NCBI GenBank assembly: GCA_034659435.1
Contig: JAYEHJ010000101.1
Coordinates: forward strand, 1 to 6,730
Origin: JAGLYP01 sp034659435
GTDB taxonomy: Bacteria; Patescibacteriota; Patescibacteriia; Patescibacteriales; UBA12075
Direction: 5' to 3'
DNA: 6,730 nucleotides
Both the position numbers and the translations under genes were made by a program. Under the pieces are notes generated by a model that searched no databases, was not told the DNA's origin, and saw nothing but the letters and a program-made list of their open reading frames with translations. Positions 1 to 5,967 of this stretch are shown one piece after another. Position 1 is the stretch's first letter. Every line of letters starts with the position of its first letter.

Positions 1-29
1 CTTAAAAACCCCAGCCAAAAAAAAATAAC

Positions 30-53
30 AAAAAAATTTGGAAACTCGGTTTC
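30..53 (-). terminator. Weak candidate terminator after galU
   Basis: Immediately after the galU stop the minus strand has GAAAC-CGA-GTTTC (53-41), a 5-bp stem with a 3-nt loop, followed after CAAA by a run of seven T (36-30) and a further run of nine T at 25-17. The stem is short and AT-rich, so termination may be inefficient, but the T-runs make the end of the operon here plausible. Confidence 0.35.
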
Positions 54-929
54 TTACAAACCAGCGCTAATTTCTTTGATATATTCTTTTAATTTCCCGC
101 CAATCTCTTTATCTTTAATTCCCAATTTTAAAGTAGCCTTGATAAAATTAAATTTATCGCCGGTGTCAAGCCATTCACCTTCTAATTTTAGGCCTATAAT
201 TTCTTTTTTATTCTGAAGCATTATCTCAAAAGCGTCAATCAAACGGATTTCACCTGATTTTCCTGATTTCATTTTTTGTAAAATTTCAATAATCTCCGGC
301 GTAATTACATAAACGCCGACTGCGGCAAAATTTGAAGGCGCTTCGCTGATCGGCGGTTTTTCAACAAATTTTTTAATCAAATACGCGTTATTTTCAATTT
401 TATCAGCGTCAATTACACCGAATTTATCAACTAAATTTTTATCAACTTCTGAGAATCCGAATATAGGCTTTTGATATTTTTCATAAGCCTTTATCATTTG
501 TTCTGCGGGACTAATCTTTGAATCATAAAGAGTGTCGCCAAATATAACTAGAACAGGATTGTTGCCTACCAAATGAGCGGCGCAGCTTATCGCGTGGCCG
601 TCGCCTAACGGCATTGGCTGCCGCACATAAGAAAAATTCGCCAATTTTGAAATTTCTCTTACTTTTTTAACCAAATCAATCTTGTTTTTTTCCACTAAAT
701 TATAATCAAGCTCAAAAGAATAATCAAAATGATCTTCTAGCGCCCGTTTTCCTCTTCCTGTAACAAAAACTATATCTTCAATTCCCGCTTTTGCGGCATC
801 TTCAACCAAATATTGAATCACCGGCTTATCAACAACCGGAAGCATTTCTTTCGGCTGAGCCTTTGTCGCCGGCAAGAATCTGGTGCCAAAACCCGCGACA
901 GGCAATACTGCTTTTTTAATTTTTGTCAT
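54..929 (-). CDS. galU: UTP--glucose-1-phosphate uridylyltransferase (UDP-glucose pyrophosphorylase)
   Basis: Cytosolic enzyme that makes UDP-glucose and pyrophosphate from UTP and glucose-1-phosphate, the activated sugar for surface glycans and glycolipids. The 291 residues match the usual bacterial GalU length. Visible motifs are the nucleotide-binding loop GFGTRFLPATK (13-23), PKEMLPVVDKP (26-36), VTGRGKRALEDHFD (56-69), the GDGHA loop (109-113), Asp132 in FGDTLYD at the usual metal-binding place, KFGVID (169-174), VEKPP (189-193), APSNFAAVGVYV (197-208) and GEIRLIDA (226-233). Two positions look unusual: GDG where GLG is common, and GDT where many GalU have GDD or PD. The start ATG overlaps the stop of the upstream glycosyltransferase as ATGA and has no clear Shine-Dalgarno, so translation is probably coupled. 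It is the last gene of the four-gene operon and ends in TAA. A related nucleotidyltransferase such as RfbA is less likely, because GRGKRALEDHFD and APSN are typical of GalU. Confidence 0.95.
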   Translation of the reverse strand: MTKIKKAVLPVAGFGTRFLPATKAQPKEMLPVVDKPVIQYLVEDAAKAGIEDIVFVTGRGKRALEDHFDYSFELDYNLVEKNKIDLVKKVREISKLANFSYVRQPMPLGDGHAISCAAHLVGNNPVLVIFGDTLYDSKISPAEQMIKAYEKYQKPIFGFSEVDKNLVDKFGVIDADKIENNAYLIKKFVEKPPISEAPSNFAAVGVYVITPEIIEILQKMKSGKSGEIRLIDAFEIMLQNKKEIIGLKLEGEWLDTGDKFNFIKATLKLGIKDKEIGGKLKEYIKEISAGL

Positions 930-1738
930 AAATTTGTTTTAAATTTCCACTTAATAATATATTTAATCCAAGATTTTATATGGTGTACGGTTGTGGGGTT
1001 TGTAAAAAATTTATACCATGCGACCTGAGCGCTTTCGCGCGCGTGGTTATGGATTACTCTTGCTTTTGGAAAATAAATTACCGGCCATTTTTTATTCCAA
1101 AATCTGCGGCAAAGATCAGTGTCCTCAAAATACATAAAAAATCTTTCATCAAAAAGACCGATCTGTTTTAAAGCCTCGGATCTGCAAAGGAAAAAAGATC
1201 CAAGCAGCCAATTTACTTCTTTTATTTTTTTATGATCAAAATCTTTCATTAATAATCTATTAATATCTTTTTTCGCGAAACTAAACTTACCCAATGGCGT
1301 GCGGCGATAAACAGGTGTTAATAATTTATGCCAGCGATAACAAGAATATTGGATGCTTTTATCAGGAGAAAGCTGCTGGGGTCCGATTATGCCTGTCTTT
1401 TTATTTTTTTCCATATACTCATACATTTTAACAAAAACATCCTTAAACACAATTATATCCGGATTTATCGCGGCAATATACTCGCCTTTTGCTTTTTTTA
1501 TTCCGACATTGTTTCCCGCGCCCATTCCCAAATTGCTTTCATTTTGAATAAACTTAATATCCGGATACTGCCAATTTAAAATTTCGCCTATGCTGTCCCC
1601 TGAATTATTATCAACCACGATAATTTCATAAGTTAATTTCTTGCCGCCCAAAATAAAATCAGCCTCGCGAATAGACTTAATGCAATTCAGGGTATGGCCT
1701 TTTGATTTGTAATTTAGAATTACAATGCTTATATCCAT
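926..1738 (-). CDS. GT2 family glycosyltransferase (rhamnosyltransferase-like)
   Basis: A 270-residue GT-A fold, family 2 glycosyltransferase that should move a sugar from a nucleotide sugar to a glycan or lipid-linked acceptor on the cytoplasmic side. The N-terminus MDISIVILNYKS is the typical first beta-strand, which supports the start. Further motifs are VVDNNSGD (41-48), NLGMGAGNN (69-77), INPD (91-94; the DXD-equivalent, Asp94), LLGSFFLCRSEAL (178-190), FDERFFMYFEDTDLC (196-210; catalytic-base region Glu205/Asp206 with Asp208) and HNHARES (230-236). No membrane segment is evident; the C-terminus is basic and aromatic and may touch the membrane. The gene starts 6 nt after the stop of the previous glycosyltransferase, with only a weak GGTAG upstream of the ATG, and ends in TGA overlapping the galU start. 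All expected catalytic motifs are intact. Donor and acceptor cannot be told from sequence. Confidence 0.9.
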   Translation of the reverse strand: MDISIVILNYKSKGHTLNCIKSIREADFILGGKKLTYEIIVVDNNSGDSIGEILNWQYPDIKFIQNESNLGMGAGNNVGIKKAKGEYIAAINPDIIVFKDVFVKMYEYMEKNKKTGIIGPQQLSPDKSIQYSCYRWHKLLTPVYRRTPLGKFSFAKKDINRLLMKDFDHKKIKEVNWLLGSFFLCRSEALKQIGLFDERFFMYFEDTDLCRRFWNKKWPVIYFPKARVIHNHARESAQVAWYKFFTNPTTVHHIKSWIKYIIKWKFKTNL

Positions 1739-1744
1739 ATTTTT

Positions 1745-2800
1745 CTACCAAAATATTATCCTTCTAATCAATCTCCAATAAAAATCAAATACGGGATTTA
1801 TTAATTTTAATTTCCAATCATCAAATTCCTGATGGCTTATCTTGCCTGTCATCATCTTTACTATATCTTTATCTTTGATTTTTCGCAAGCTTTGATTACG
1901 TTTACGCGCGCTAATTAAATAATTCCGAGTTCGCGGAGATAAAAAATATTTCCAAACCAATAATTTATCTTTAAACCATCCGTTTTTCCATGAAAAAAAT
2001 ATATGTCCGATTTCCATTAAAATAAACGGAGGCAAAATTAAAATTAACGTGGGAATTTTATAACAAATTAAAATTGAAATTATTCTGTTTCTGTCCATCC
2101 AATATACTTTTTTAATTGATCTTTCAAAATCATATTTTGTATATGCTATCGCCTTTGGCGCGATTACAGATCTTAAGCCGTTAAGACGCATGCGCCAAGG
2201 CAGTTCCTGATCTTCATTATACATCCAATATTCTTCATCAAACAATCCAACTTCTTCCAATGCTTCGCGCCTAAAAAACATAGAGCCGCCTGTTGGGTAA
2301 AAAATATCTTTAATCTCCGTAATTTGATTATTACATTTTTCTTTATAGCCTCTGCAAAAACCAAAACCAAGAAAATGCGTATCATTTCCCAAGCTTGCGA
2401 TTAAATCGTCATCTCCAAACAGCATCATCCTTGCTTGCGCGACCGCGATTTTCTTATTGCTTTCCATTGCGCGAACAAGCTCGCTTACGCACGATTTATC
2501 CAAAACAGAATGGATGCTAACCAAAAAAATATAATCAAAACCCTGCAGTATCGCCTGCCGCATACTATCATTACAACCCTTTGCAAAACCGTCATTTTTT
2601 GTATTTAAAACCAATTCCGCTTCAGGCGCGAGCCCTTGCAATAATTTAACGCTTTCCGAGCTGGTTTCATTGTCTGTAATAAAGACTTTAATCTCCCCCT
2701 GATAATCCTGCTGTCTCACGCTTTCCATACAATCATGCAAAAATTTTTTTGCGTAATTTTTGTAGTTTGGGGATATTATTATTGCTGTTTTCTTATTCAT
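1745..2800 (-). CDS. GT2 family glycosyltransferase with C-terminal membrane segment and altered DXD site
   Basis: A 351-residue family 2 glycosyltransferase. Typical parts are KTAIIISPNYKN (4-15), the nucleotide-binding stretch VFITDNETSS (39-48; the usual DNNS reads DNET), LNTKNDGFAKGCND (65-78), SLGNDTHFLGFGFCRGY (136-152), PTGGSMFFRREAL (169-181) and FDEEYWMYNEDQELPWRM (187-204). An extra C-terminal part follows the GT-A domain: a hydrophobic stretch at about 239-269, probably one or two membrane segments or a re-entrant anchor, then a basic tail rich in Lys and Arg. The oddity is at 93-99: the reading is FLVSIHSVLD where relatives have an LLNPD or LLNQD core, so the expected metal-binding Asp is missing, although the frame is intact on both sides. 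It starts 4 nt after the previous gene and ends 6 nt before the next. The true start is supported by the first beta-strand. It may be inactive, use another residue, or have changed specificity. Confidence 0.86.
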   Translation of the reverse strand: MNKKTAIIISPNYKNYAKKFLHDCMESVRQQDYQGEIKVFITDNETSSESVKLLQGLAPEAELVLNTKNDGFAKGCNDSMRQAILQGFDYIFLVSIHSVLDKSCVSELVRAMESNKKIAVAQARMMLFGDDDLIASLGNDTHFLGFGFCRGYKEKCNNQITEIKDIFYPTGGSMFFRREALEEVGLFDEEYWMYNEDQELPWRMRLNGLRSVIAPKAIAYTKYDFERSIKKVYWMDRNRIISILICYKIPTLILILPPFILMEIGHIFFSWKNGWFKDKLLVWKYFLSPRTRNYLISARKRNQSLRKIKDKDIVKMMTGKISHQEFDDWKLKLINPVFDFYWRLIRRIIFW

Positions 2801-2804
2801 CTTT

Positions 2805-3716
2805 TTATGTCTTTGCCTTACTTTTAAAATTCATTCTTTTAAATACAAACAAGATAAATACTCCAAACACCCAAGCGATTTTCAATAAATAATATTGCCA
2901 TGCAGGATGCCATTTTTTAAAATATTTAAGCTGGGAATCTCGGAAATATTTTTGTTTTTTTGCTGTGTCTACTTGTTTAAAACTTTGTCCGACATAATCA
3001 ACACATTCAGCCGCCGGCGTATACCAAGCTTCTTCACTCGCGTTTTTTATTTGGAGGCAGAAATCTACTTCTTCAAACCATAAAAAATATCTTTCGTCTA
3101 ATTTTAATTTTGGAAACGCAATATGTAGAGACGCAAGATTTTGCGTCTCTACGTTTTGCGTCCCAGCCGCGTTATTTCTAACCAAAAAAAATCCGCCGCG
3201 GATTGAATCTACTTTTGCTTGTTTTTCATAATCAAAATCATTTATTAAATATTTATTTAAAATATTTGGAAATATATGAGGTAGTTTTAAGACTATCGCC
3301 AGTTGATCCAAAATCTTTGGAAAACAGCGGACATGCTTAATAATTTCTCCTGTTTCGTTTACCAGCTTACAGCCCGCAACTCGCGCCTGCGGATTTTCAT
3401 CCATCCATTTTAACATATTTTTAAAAGTATCATTTTTAACTCTCATATCGGGATTAAGCAATAAAATATACTCCCCTTTTACCTGTTTAATCGCCTGATT
3501 ATTCGCTTTGGCAAAACCAAAATTCTCGAAATTAACGATTAATTTCACTTGCGGAAATTCTTTTCTAACAATACCAACCGTGTCATCTTCGGAATTATTA
3601 TCAACCACAAAAACTTCAAAATTTGATTTTTCCAAATCAGAAAAATAAATCGCTTTTAAATTTTCTTTCAATTTCCCGGCCACATTCCAAGAAACAATTA
3701 TTATGCTTAGTTTCAT
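2805..3716 (-). CDS. GT2 family glycosyltransferase carrying an in-frame palindromic repeat insertion
   Basis: A 303-residue family 2 (WbbL/rhamnosyltransferase-like) glycosyltransferase, first gene of the operon ending with galU. Motifs: KLSIIIVSWN (2-11), VVDNNSEDD (37-45), NFGFAKANNQ (65-74), LLLNPDMRV (85-93; Asp90 of the DXD-equivalent), RGGFFLVR (173-180), LDERYFLWFEEVDFC (206-220) and VGQSFKQ (242-248). A hydrophobic segment at about 273-292 followed by a basic tail suggests a C-terminal membrane anchor. In the sister proteins about 10 residues lie between the FFLVR-type strand and FDER. Here there are 26, because residues about 184-200 (AGTQNVETQNLASLHIA) are encoded by a palindromic repeat; removing them restores the normal spacing. 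The start is set by the conserved first beta-strand; no Shine-Dalgarno is visible before this ATG. The catalytic motifs are intact, so the enzyme may still work. Confidence 0.9.
   Translation of the reverse strand: MKLSIIIVSWNVAGKLKENLKAIYFSDLEKSNFEVFVVDNNSEDDTVGIVRKEFPQVKLIVNFENFGFAKANNQAIKQVKGEYILLLNPDMRVKNDTFKNMLKWMDENPQARVAGCKLVNETGEIIKHVRCFPKILDQLAIVLKLPHIFPNILNKYLINDFDYEKQAKVDSIRGGFFLVRNNAAGTQNVETQNLASLHIAFPKLKLDERYFLWFEEVDFCLQIKNASEEAWYTPAAECVDYVGQSFKQVDTAKKQKYFRDSQLKYFKKWHPAWQYYLLKIAWVFGVFILFVFKRMNFKSKAKT
3113..3164. repeat. Palindromic repeat element inserted in frame within a GT2 gene
   Basis: A near-perfect palindrome. The inner arms gtagagacgcaa (3125-3136) and ttgcgtctctac (3141-3152) pair over 12 bp around a 4-nt loop. 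The outer arms acgcaa (3116-3121) and ttgcgt (3156-3161) pair across a 3-nt internal loop on each side. The element coincides with the extra residues about 184-200 of the glycosyltransferase, about 51 nt, a multiple of three. The frame used avoids the TAG that lies in another frame of the repeat. From memory, GTAGAGACGCAA...-type palindromes occur as dispersed repeats in several bacterial groups, so this looks like one copy of a mobile palindromic family. The exact ends are uncertain by a few bases. Confidence 0.85.
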
Positions 3717-3740
3717 GTAAAATTATTATGAATTACCATT

Positions 3741-3768
3741 ATTATTAATAATACAAAAATTATGGCAA
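3741..3768 (-). promoter_or_regulatory. Candidate promoter of the GT2-galU operon
   Basis: On the minus strand TTGCCA (3768-3763; 5 of 6 to TTGACA) is followed after 16 nt by AATAAT (3746-3741; 5 of 6 to TATAAT), which would give a leader of about 20 nt before the ATG at 3716. A 12-nt perfect palindrome, attattaataat (3741-3752), overlaps the -10 box and could be an operator, but in such AT-rich DNA it may be chance. The rest of the 133-nt gap shows no clear terminator for the upstream gene, so read-through into the operon is possible. Confidence 0.35.
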
Positions 3769-3849
3769 AAAATCAATTACAATCTACCCACTACCACTCT
3801 AATTAATATTAAAATAATAATAAATCAAATAAAATAACTCTGAAATTTT

Positions 3850-5715
3850 TTACTTCTCAACCAGCCGATACAAAGTAAAATCGCTTGTTACCTGCCTTAT
3901 TTTTTCTATTCCAAGCCCCGCTTCAGCCAAGCGCTTGTTATTTAAATAATCAATATCCCTTTGCGGCAATGTAAAATTATAATAATATACAGGCAGCAGT
4001 TCAACGAGATTCGCGTACTTCGCGACCATTCTTTTATCGTCAAACAAGCCGACAATCACCTTGCGCTCCGGAAAAAGCAGCTTGTCATGATAAAAAGTTA
4101 TGATCGCGGAATTATTTTCGGTTAATTTTAAAACTTGTTGATACTCTGCCAGACTTCTTTTTTGGCGTTGCGCTAAAAATATTAAACCCTCTTCCGAACC
4201 ATATAAAACAAATGACAATGATCCGTAAAAAAATATTATCAACAAAACAATCCGCAAGCTGATATAATAAAATTTCTTATTTATTTTATAAGAAAACAAA
4301 TTTAAATTTTTACTTTTTTCTTGATAAAATTTATTAACAAGCGATGCAATCGCGCGAGTAAAACGCATCACAAATAAACTTGCAAACGGCATTGCCCCCA
4401 AATAAATCGGCAGCCAATAACGGGTGTAAGAATTGCCGATTGTGTGCCGAGTTTTATCAGGATTGTCATAAAATTCCCAGCTACCGTAATATATTATTAA
4501 TATTCCTGAAACTATCAATAAGGAAAAAACAAACAGCCAATGCCTTTTTTTATATTTGCGAAAATTTATAAGAAATATTAAAAATCCGATACAAGTCGCC
4601 CAAAAAAGCCATGAAAACATTTTTACAAAATAAATAATAGCCATATTCAGGCTTTGGCGGGGATGAAGGCCAAAATAAAAAACAAAGTCTTTAACTTTAT
4701 TTAACAGCTCTCCGTATAAAGAAAAATCCCCCTTGACTGTTGAGCCTGCTAAACCAGAACTTGCTTTGGCAATCTCCATGATTGACCGGTTCATTTCCGA
4801 ATAACCGCCCAAATAATACGAACCGTAAAGAGCTTTATTAAAATGCAATGCCGGCAAAACAGCAATCAGCAAAAAGGCTGAATAAACAAGCAAGCGGCTA
4901 AGCCCGATTTTTTTAATATTAAAAATCCATAAAAAAATAAGCATTGGCAAAAGCCATAACAGCTCGGAAGATCTGACAATTATTGCTAAGCCCATAAAAA
5001 TGCCTGCTAACCCCACAAACAAAAAATCCAAATAATACTTCTTGTTTTTTTTATTATTCTTAAAAAATAATTTTATTTTTTTTGCTAATTTAGTTTTGTC
5101 TTTAGATTTATTTTTTAAATACTTAAGCCGTCCGCGCGCGAGAAACATGCTATAATACAGGCTGATAATCAAAAAAACCACAAACAAGACATTATGAAAC
5201 ATGCTTCTTGCCGCAAAATAAATAAATGGCGGAAAAACCGCCAGCATTGAAGCTGAAAACCAAGCATTGCTTTTATTAAAAAGCCTTTTAACCAGCAAAT
5301 AAAAATAAATAATGCCGATAGACGCGAAAAACGGAGTTAAATATGGGATAACTTTATATCCGAAAATTGAAGCGATTTTTCCGTAAATAAGTATTATTCC
5401 TAAAAAACTAACCGGTTTTAGACTGCCGTAGTCCGAACGAAAGCTGCGCGGATGCATTATATCGCCGATAAATAAATTATAGTTTTCCTCAATGCTTAAT
5501 TTATTCTCTTGCGCGTAAAGTTTGGCAAAAATATAATTCGCTGTTTCATCAGGAGACGCCCATTTAACAAACTCTTGCTTTTGCCCATTTTCATCAATAA
5601 ATTGCTGAGTATAATAATTAAAACTTGATGTTCCAATAAAAAAAATAATGCTTAAAAAAATAATTGCCAAAAGCTGCCAATTTTCTTTGATTTTTTTTAT
5701 GAAAAAAAATTTCAT
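3850..5715 (-). CDS. Polytopic GT-C superfamily membrane glycosyltransferase (ArnT/PMT/GT39-like)
   Basis: A 621-residue integral membrane protein with about 11-12 hydrophobic segments (roughly 13-29, 104-118, 122-142, 151-168, 172-192, 229-246, 250-266, 274-290, 361-384, 392-409, 433-451, 486-505) and a soluble C-terminal part of about 115 residues. GT-C enzymes of this kind take sugars from polyprenyl-phosphate carriers on the outer side of the membrane. The first outer loop holds ASPDETANY (53-61), whose Asp56/Glu57 fits the catalytic acidic site of the family. SYTRYWLPIY (429-438) resembles the Arg-Tyr-hydrophobic-Pro motif before a late membrane helix. A strongly basic, Lys-rich loop lies at about 193-227 between two membrane segments and is probably cytosolic. 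It starts without a Shine-Dalgarno in very AT-rich sequence; the N-terminus MKFFFIKKIK before the first helix is normal. It has its own promoter and lies upstream of the GT2-galU operon in the same direction. Family membership is fairly sure; donor and acceptor are unknown. Confidence 0.75.
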   Translation of the reverse strand: MKFFFIKKIKENWQLLAIIFLSIIFFIGTSSFNYYTQQFIDENGQKQEFVKWASPDETANYIFAKLYAQENKLSIEENYNLFIGDIMHPRSFRSDYGSLKPVSFLGIILIYGKIASIFGYKVIPYLTPFFASIGIIYFYLLVKRLFNKSNAWFSASMLAVFPPFIYFAARSMFHNVLFVVFLIISLYYSMFLARGRLKYLKNKSKDKTKLAKKIKLFFKNNKKNKKYYLDFLFVGLAGIFMGLAIIVRSSELLWLLPMLIFLWIFNIKKIGLSRLLVYSAFLLIAVLPALHFNKALYGSYYLGGYSEMNRSIMEIAKASSGLAGSTVKGDFSLYGELLNKVKDFVFYFGLHPRQSLNMAIIYFVKMFSWLFWATCIGFLIFLINFRKYKKRHWLFVFSLLIVSGILIIYYGSWEFYDNPDKTRHTIGNSYTRYWLPIYLGAMPFASLFVMRFTRAIASLVNKFYQEKSKNLNLFSYKINKKFYYISLRIVLLIIFFYGSLSFVLYGSEEGLIFLAQRQKRSLAEYQQVLKLTENNSAIITFYHDKLLFPERKVIVGLFDDKRMVAKYANLVELLPVYYYNFTLPQRDIDYLNNKRLAEAGLGIEKIRQVTSDFTLYRLVEK

Positions 5716-5745
5716 TAAAAAATAGTATTAAAAAATTATTATTTA

Positions 5746-5774
5746 ATGTTAGCAGATATTTTTTATTTTGGCAA
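5746..5774 (-). promoter_or_regulatory. Promoter of the GT-C glycosyltransferase gene (extended -10)
   Basis: On the minus strand the -35 TTGCCA (5774-5769; 5 of 6) is followed by a 17-nt spacer and the -10 TAACAT (5751-5746; 4 of 6), with TGC directly before it (5754-5752), that is, an extended -10. It would start transcription near 5739 and leave a leader of about 24 nt before the ATG at 5715. It lies just after the terminator hairpin at 5783-5818, so the gene is probably transcribed separately from the phosphatidyltransferase gene. The same -35 hexamer occurs before the GT2 operon. Confidence 0.5.
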
Positions 5775-5818
5775 ATAAAAATAGCCGGCATATTACATCT
5801 TTGTAATATGCCCCGGCT
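5773..5818 (-). terminator. Strong intrinsic terminator downstream of the phosphatidyltransferase gene
   Basis: The arms agccggcatattaca (5783-5797) and tgtaatatgccccggct (5802-5818) form a 15-bp stem around the loop tctt, with one 2-nt CC bulge. Read on the minus strand the stem is followed by ATTTTTATTT (5782-5773), a good U-tract. The hairpin lies about 150 nt past the stop at 5968. On the plus strand the following bases are less T-rich, and no plus-strand gene needs it. Confidence 0.8.
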
Positions 5819-5912
5819 GTTAAGTAATTTTAATTTTCAACGTACAGAAATTACGCCATTTTTATTAAAAAAACACAATTTTTTAAGCTTTGCGGAAACC
5901 CTAGCGTATTAT

Positions 5913-5941
5913 TCTTTAAATGCCAATAGCAAATGTCAACA
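5913..5941 (-). promoter_or_regulatory. Possible promoter in the 3' region of the phosphatidyltransferase gene
   Basis: On the minus strand a consensus -35 TTGACA (5941-5936) lies 26 nt after the TAG stop. A -10 is less clear: AAGAAT (5918-5913) at 17 nt spacing has 4 of 6 matches, and AATAAT (5915-5910) has 5 of 6 but at 20 nt spacing. If used, it would make a non-coding transcript of about 120 nt ending at the terminator at 5783. No known RNA family is recognised in the 5819-5967 stretch, and there is no credible small gene there. Confidence 0.25.
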
Positions 5942-5967
5942 ACTAATTCTTGCATTGCAAAAAATTC

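Noticed and set aside
813..1579. Plus-strand open frames (813-1028, 980-1171, 1328-1579, 1353-1547)
   Set aside because: They lie opposite well-supported galU and GT2 genes, have no recognisable motifs and no ribosome binding sites.
2173..2385. Minus-strand 70-residue frame inside the second GT2 gene
   Set aside because: Out-of-frame shadow of a gene with strong family motifs; composition shows no independent coding sense.
2895..3083. Plus-strand 62-residue frame opposite the first GT2 gene
   Set aside because: Shadow of the C-terminal part of the glycosyltransferase; no motif or start signal.
3125..3152. The hairpin in the GT2 gene as an internal transcription terminator
   Set aside because: On the minus strand it is followed by ATATTGCGTTTCC, not a U-tract, so intrinsic termination is unlikely.
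3113..3167. CRISPR array or tandem repeat
   Set aside because: A single palindromic unit without regularly spaced copies; no CRISPR-like direct repeats were seen anywhere in the window.
3741..3752. Perfect 12-nt palindrome attattaataat as a repressor operator
   Set aside because: Only A and T in a very AT-rich gap; chance is likely, so it is mentioned only with the promoter.
4380..4571. Plus-strand 63-residue frame opposite the GT-C gene
   Set aside because: Shadow frame with no start signal and no similarity to any known protein type.
5819..5967. tRNA or remains of a broken gene in the gap after the phosphatidyltransferase gene
   Set aside because: No cloverleaf or conserved tRNA T-loop could be found, and no frame continues the enzyme or resembles a known protein; the enzyme already has normal length.
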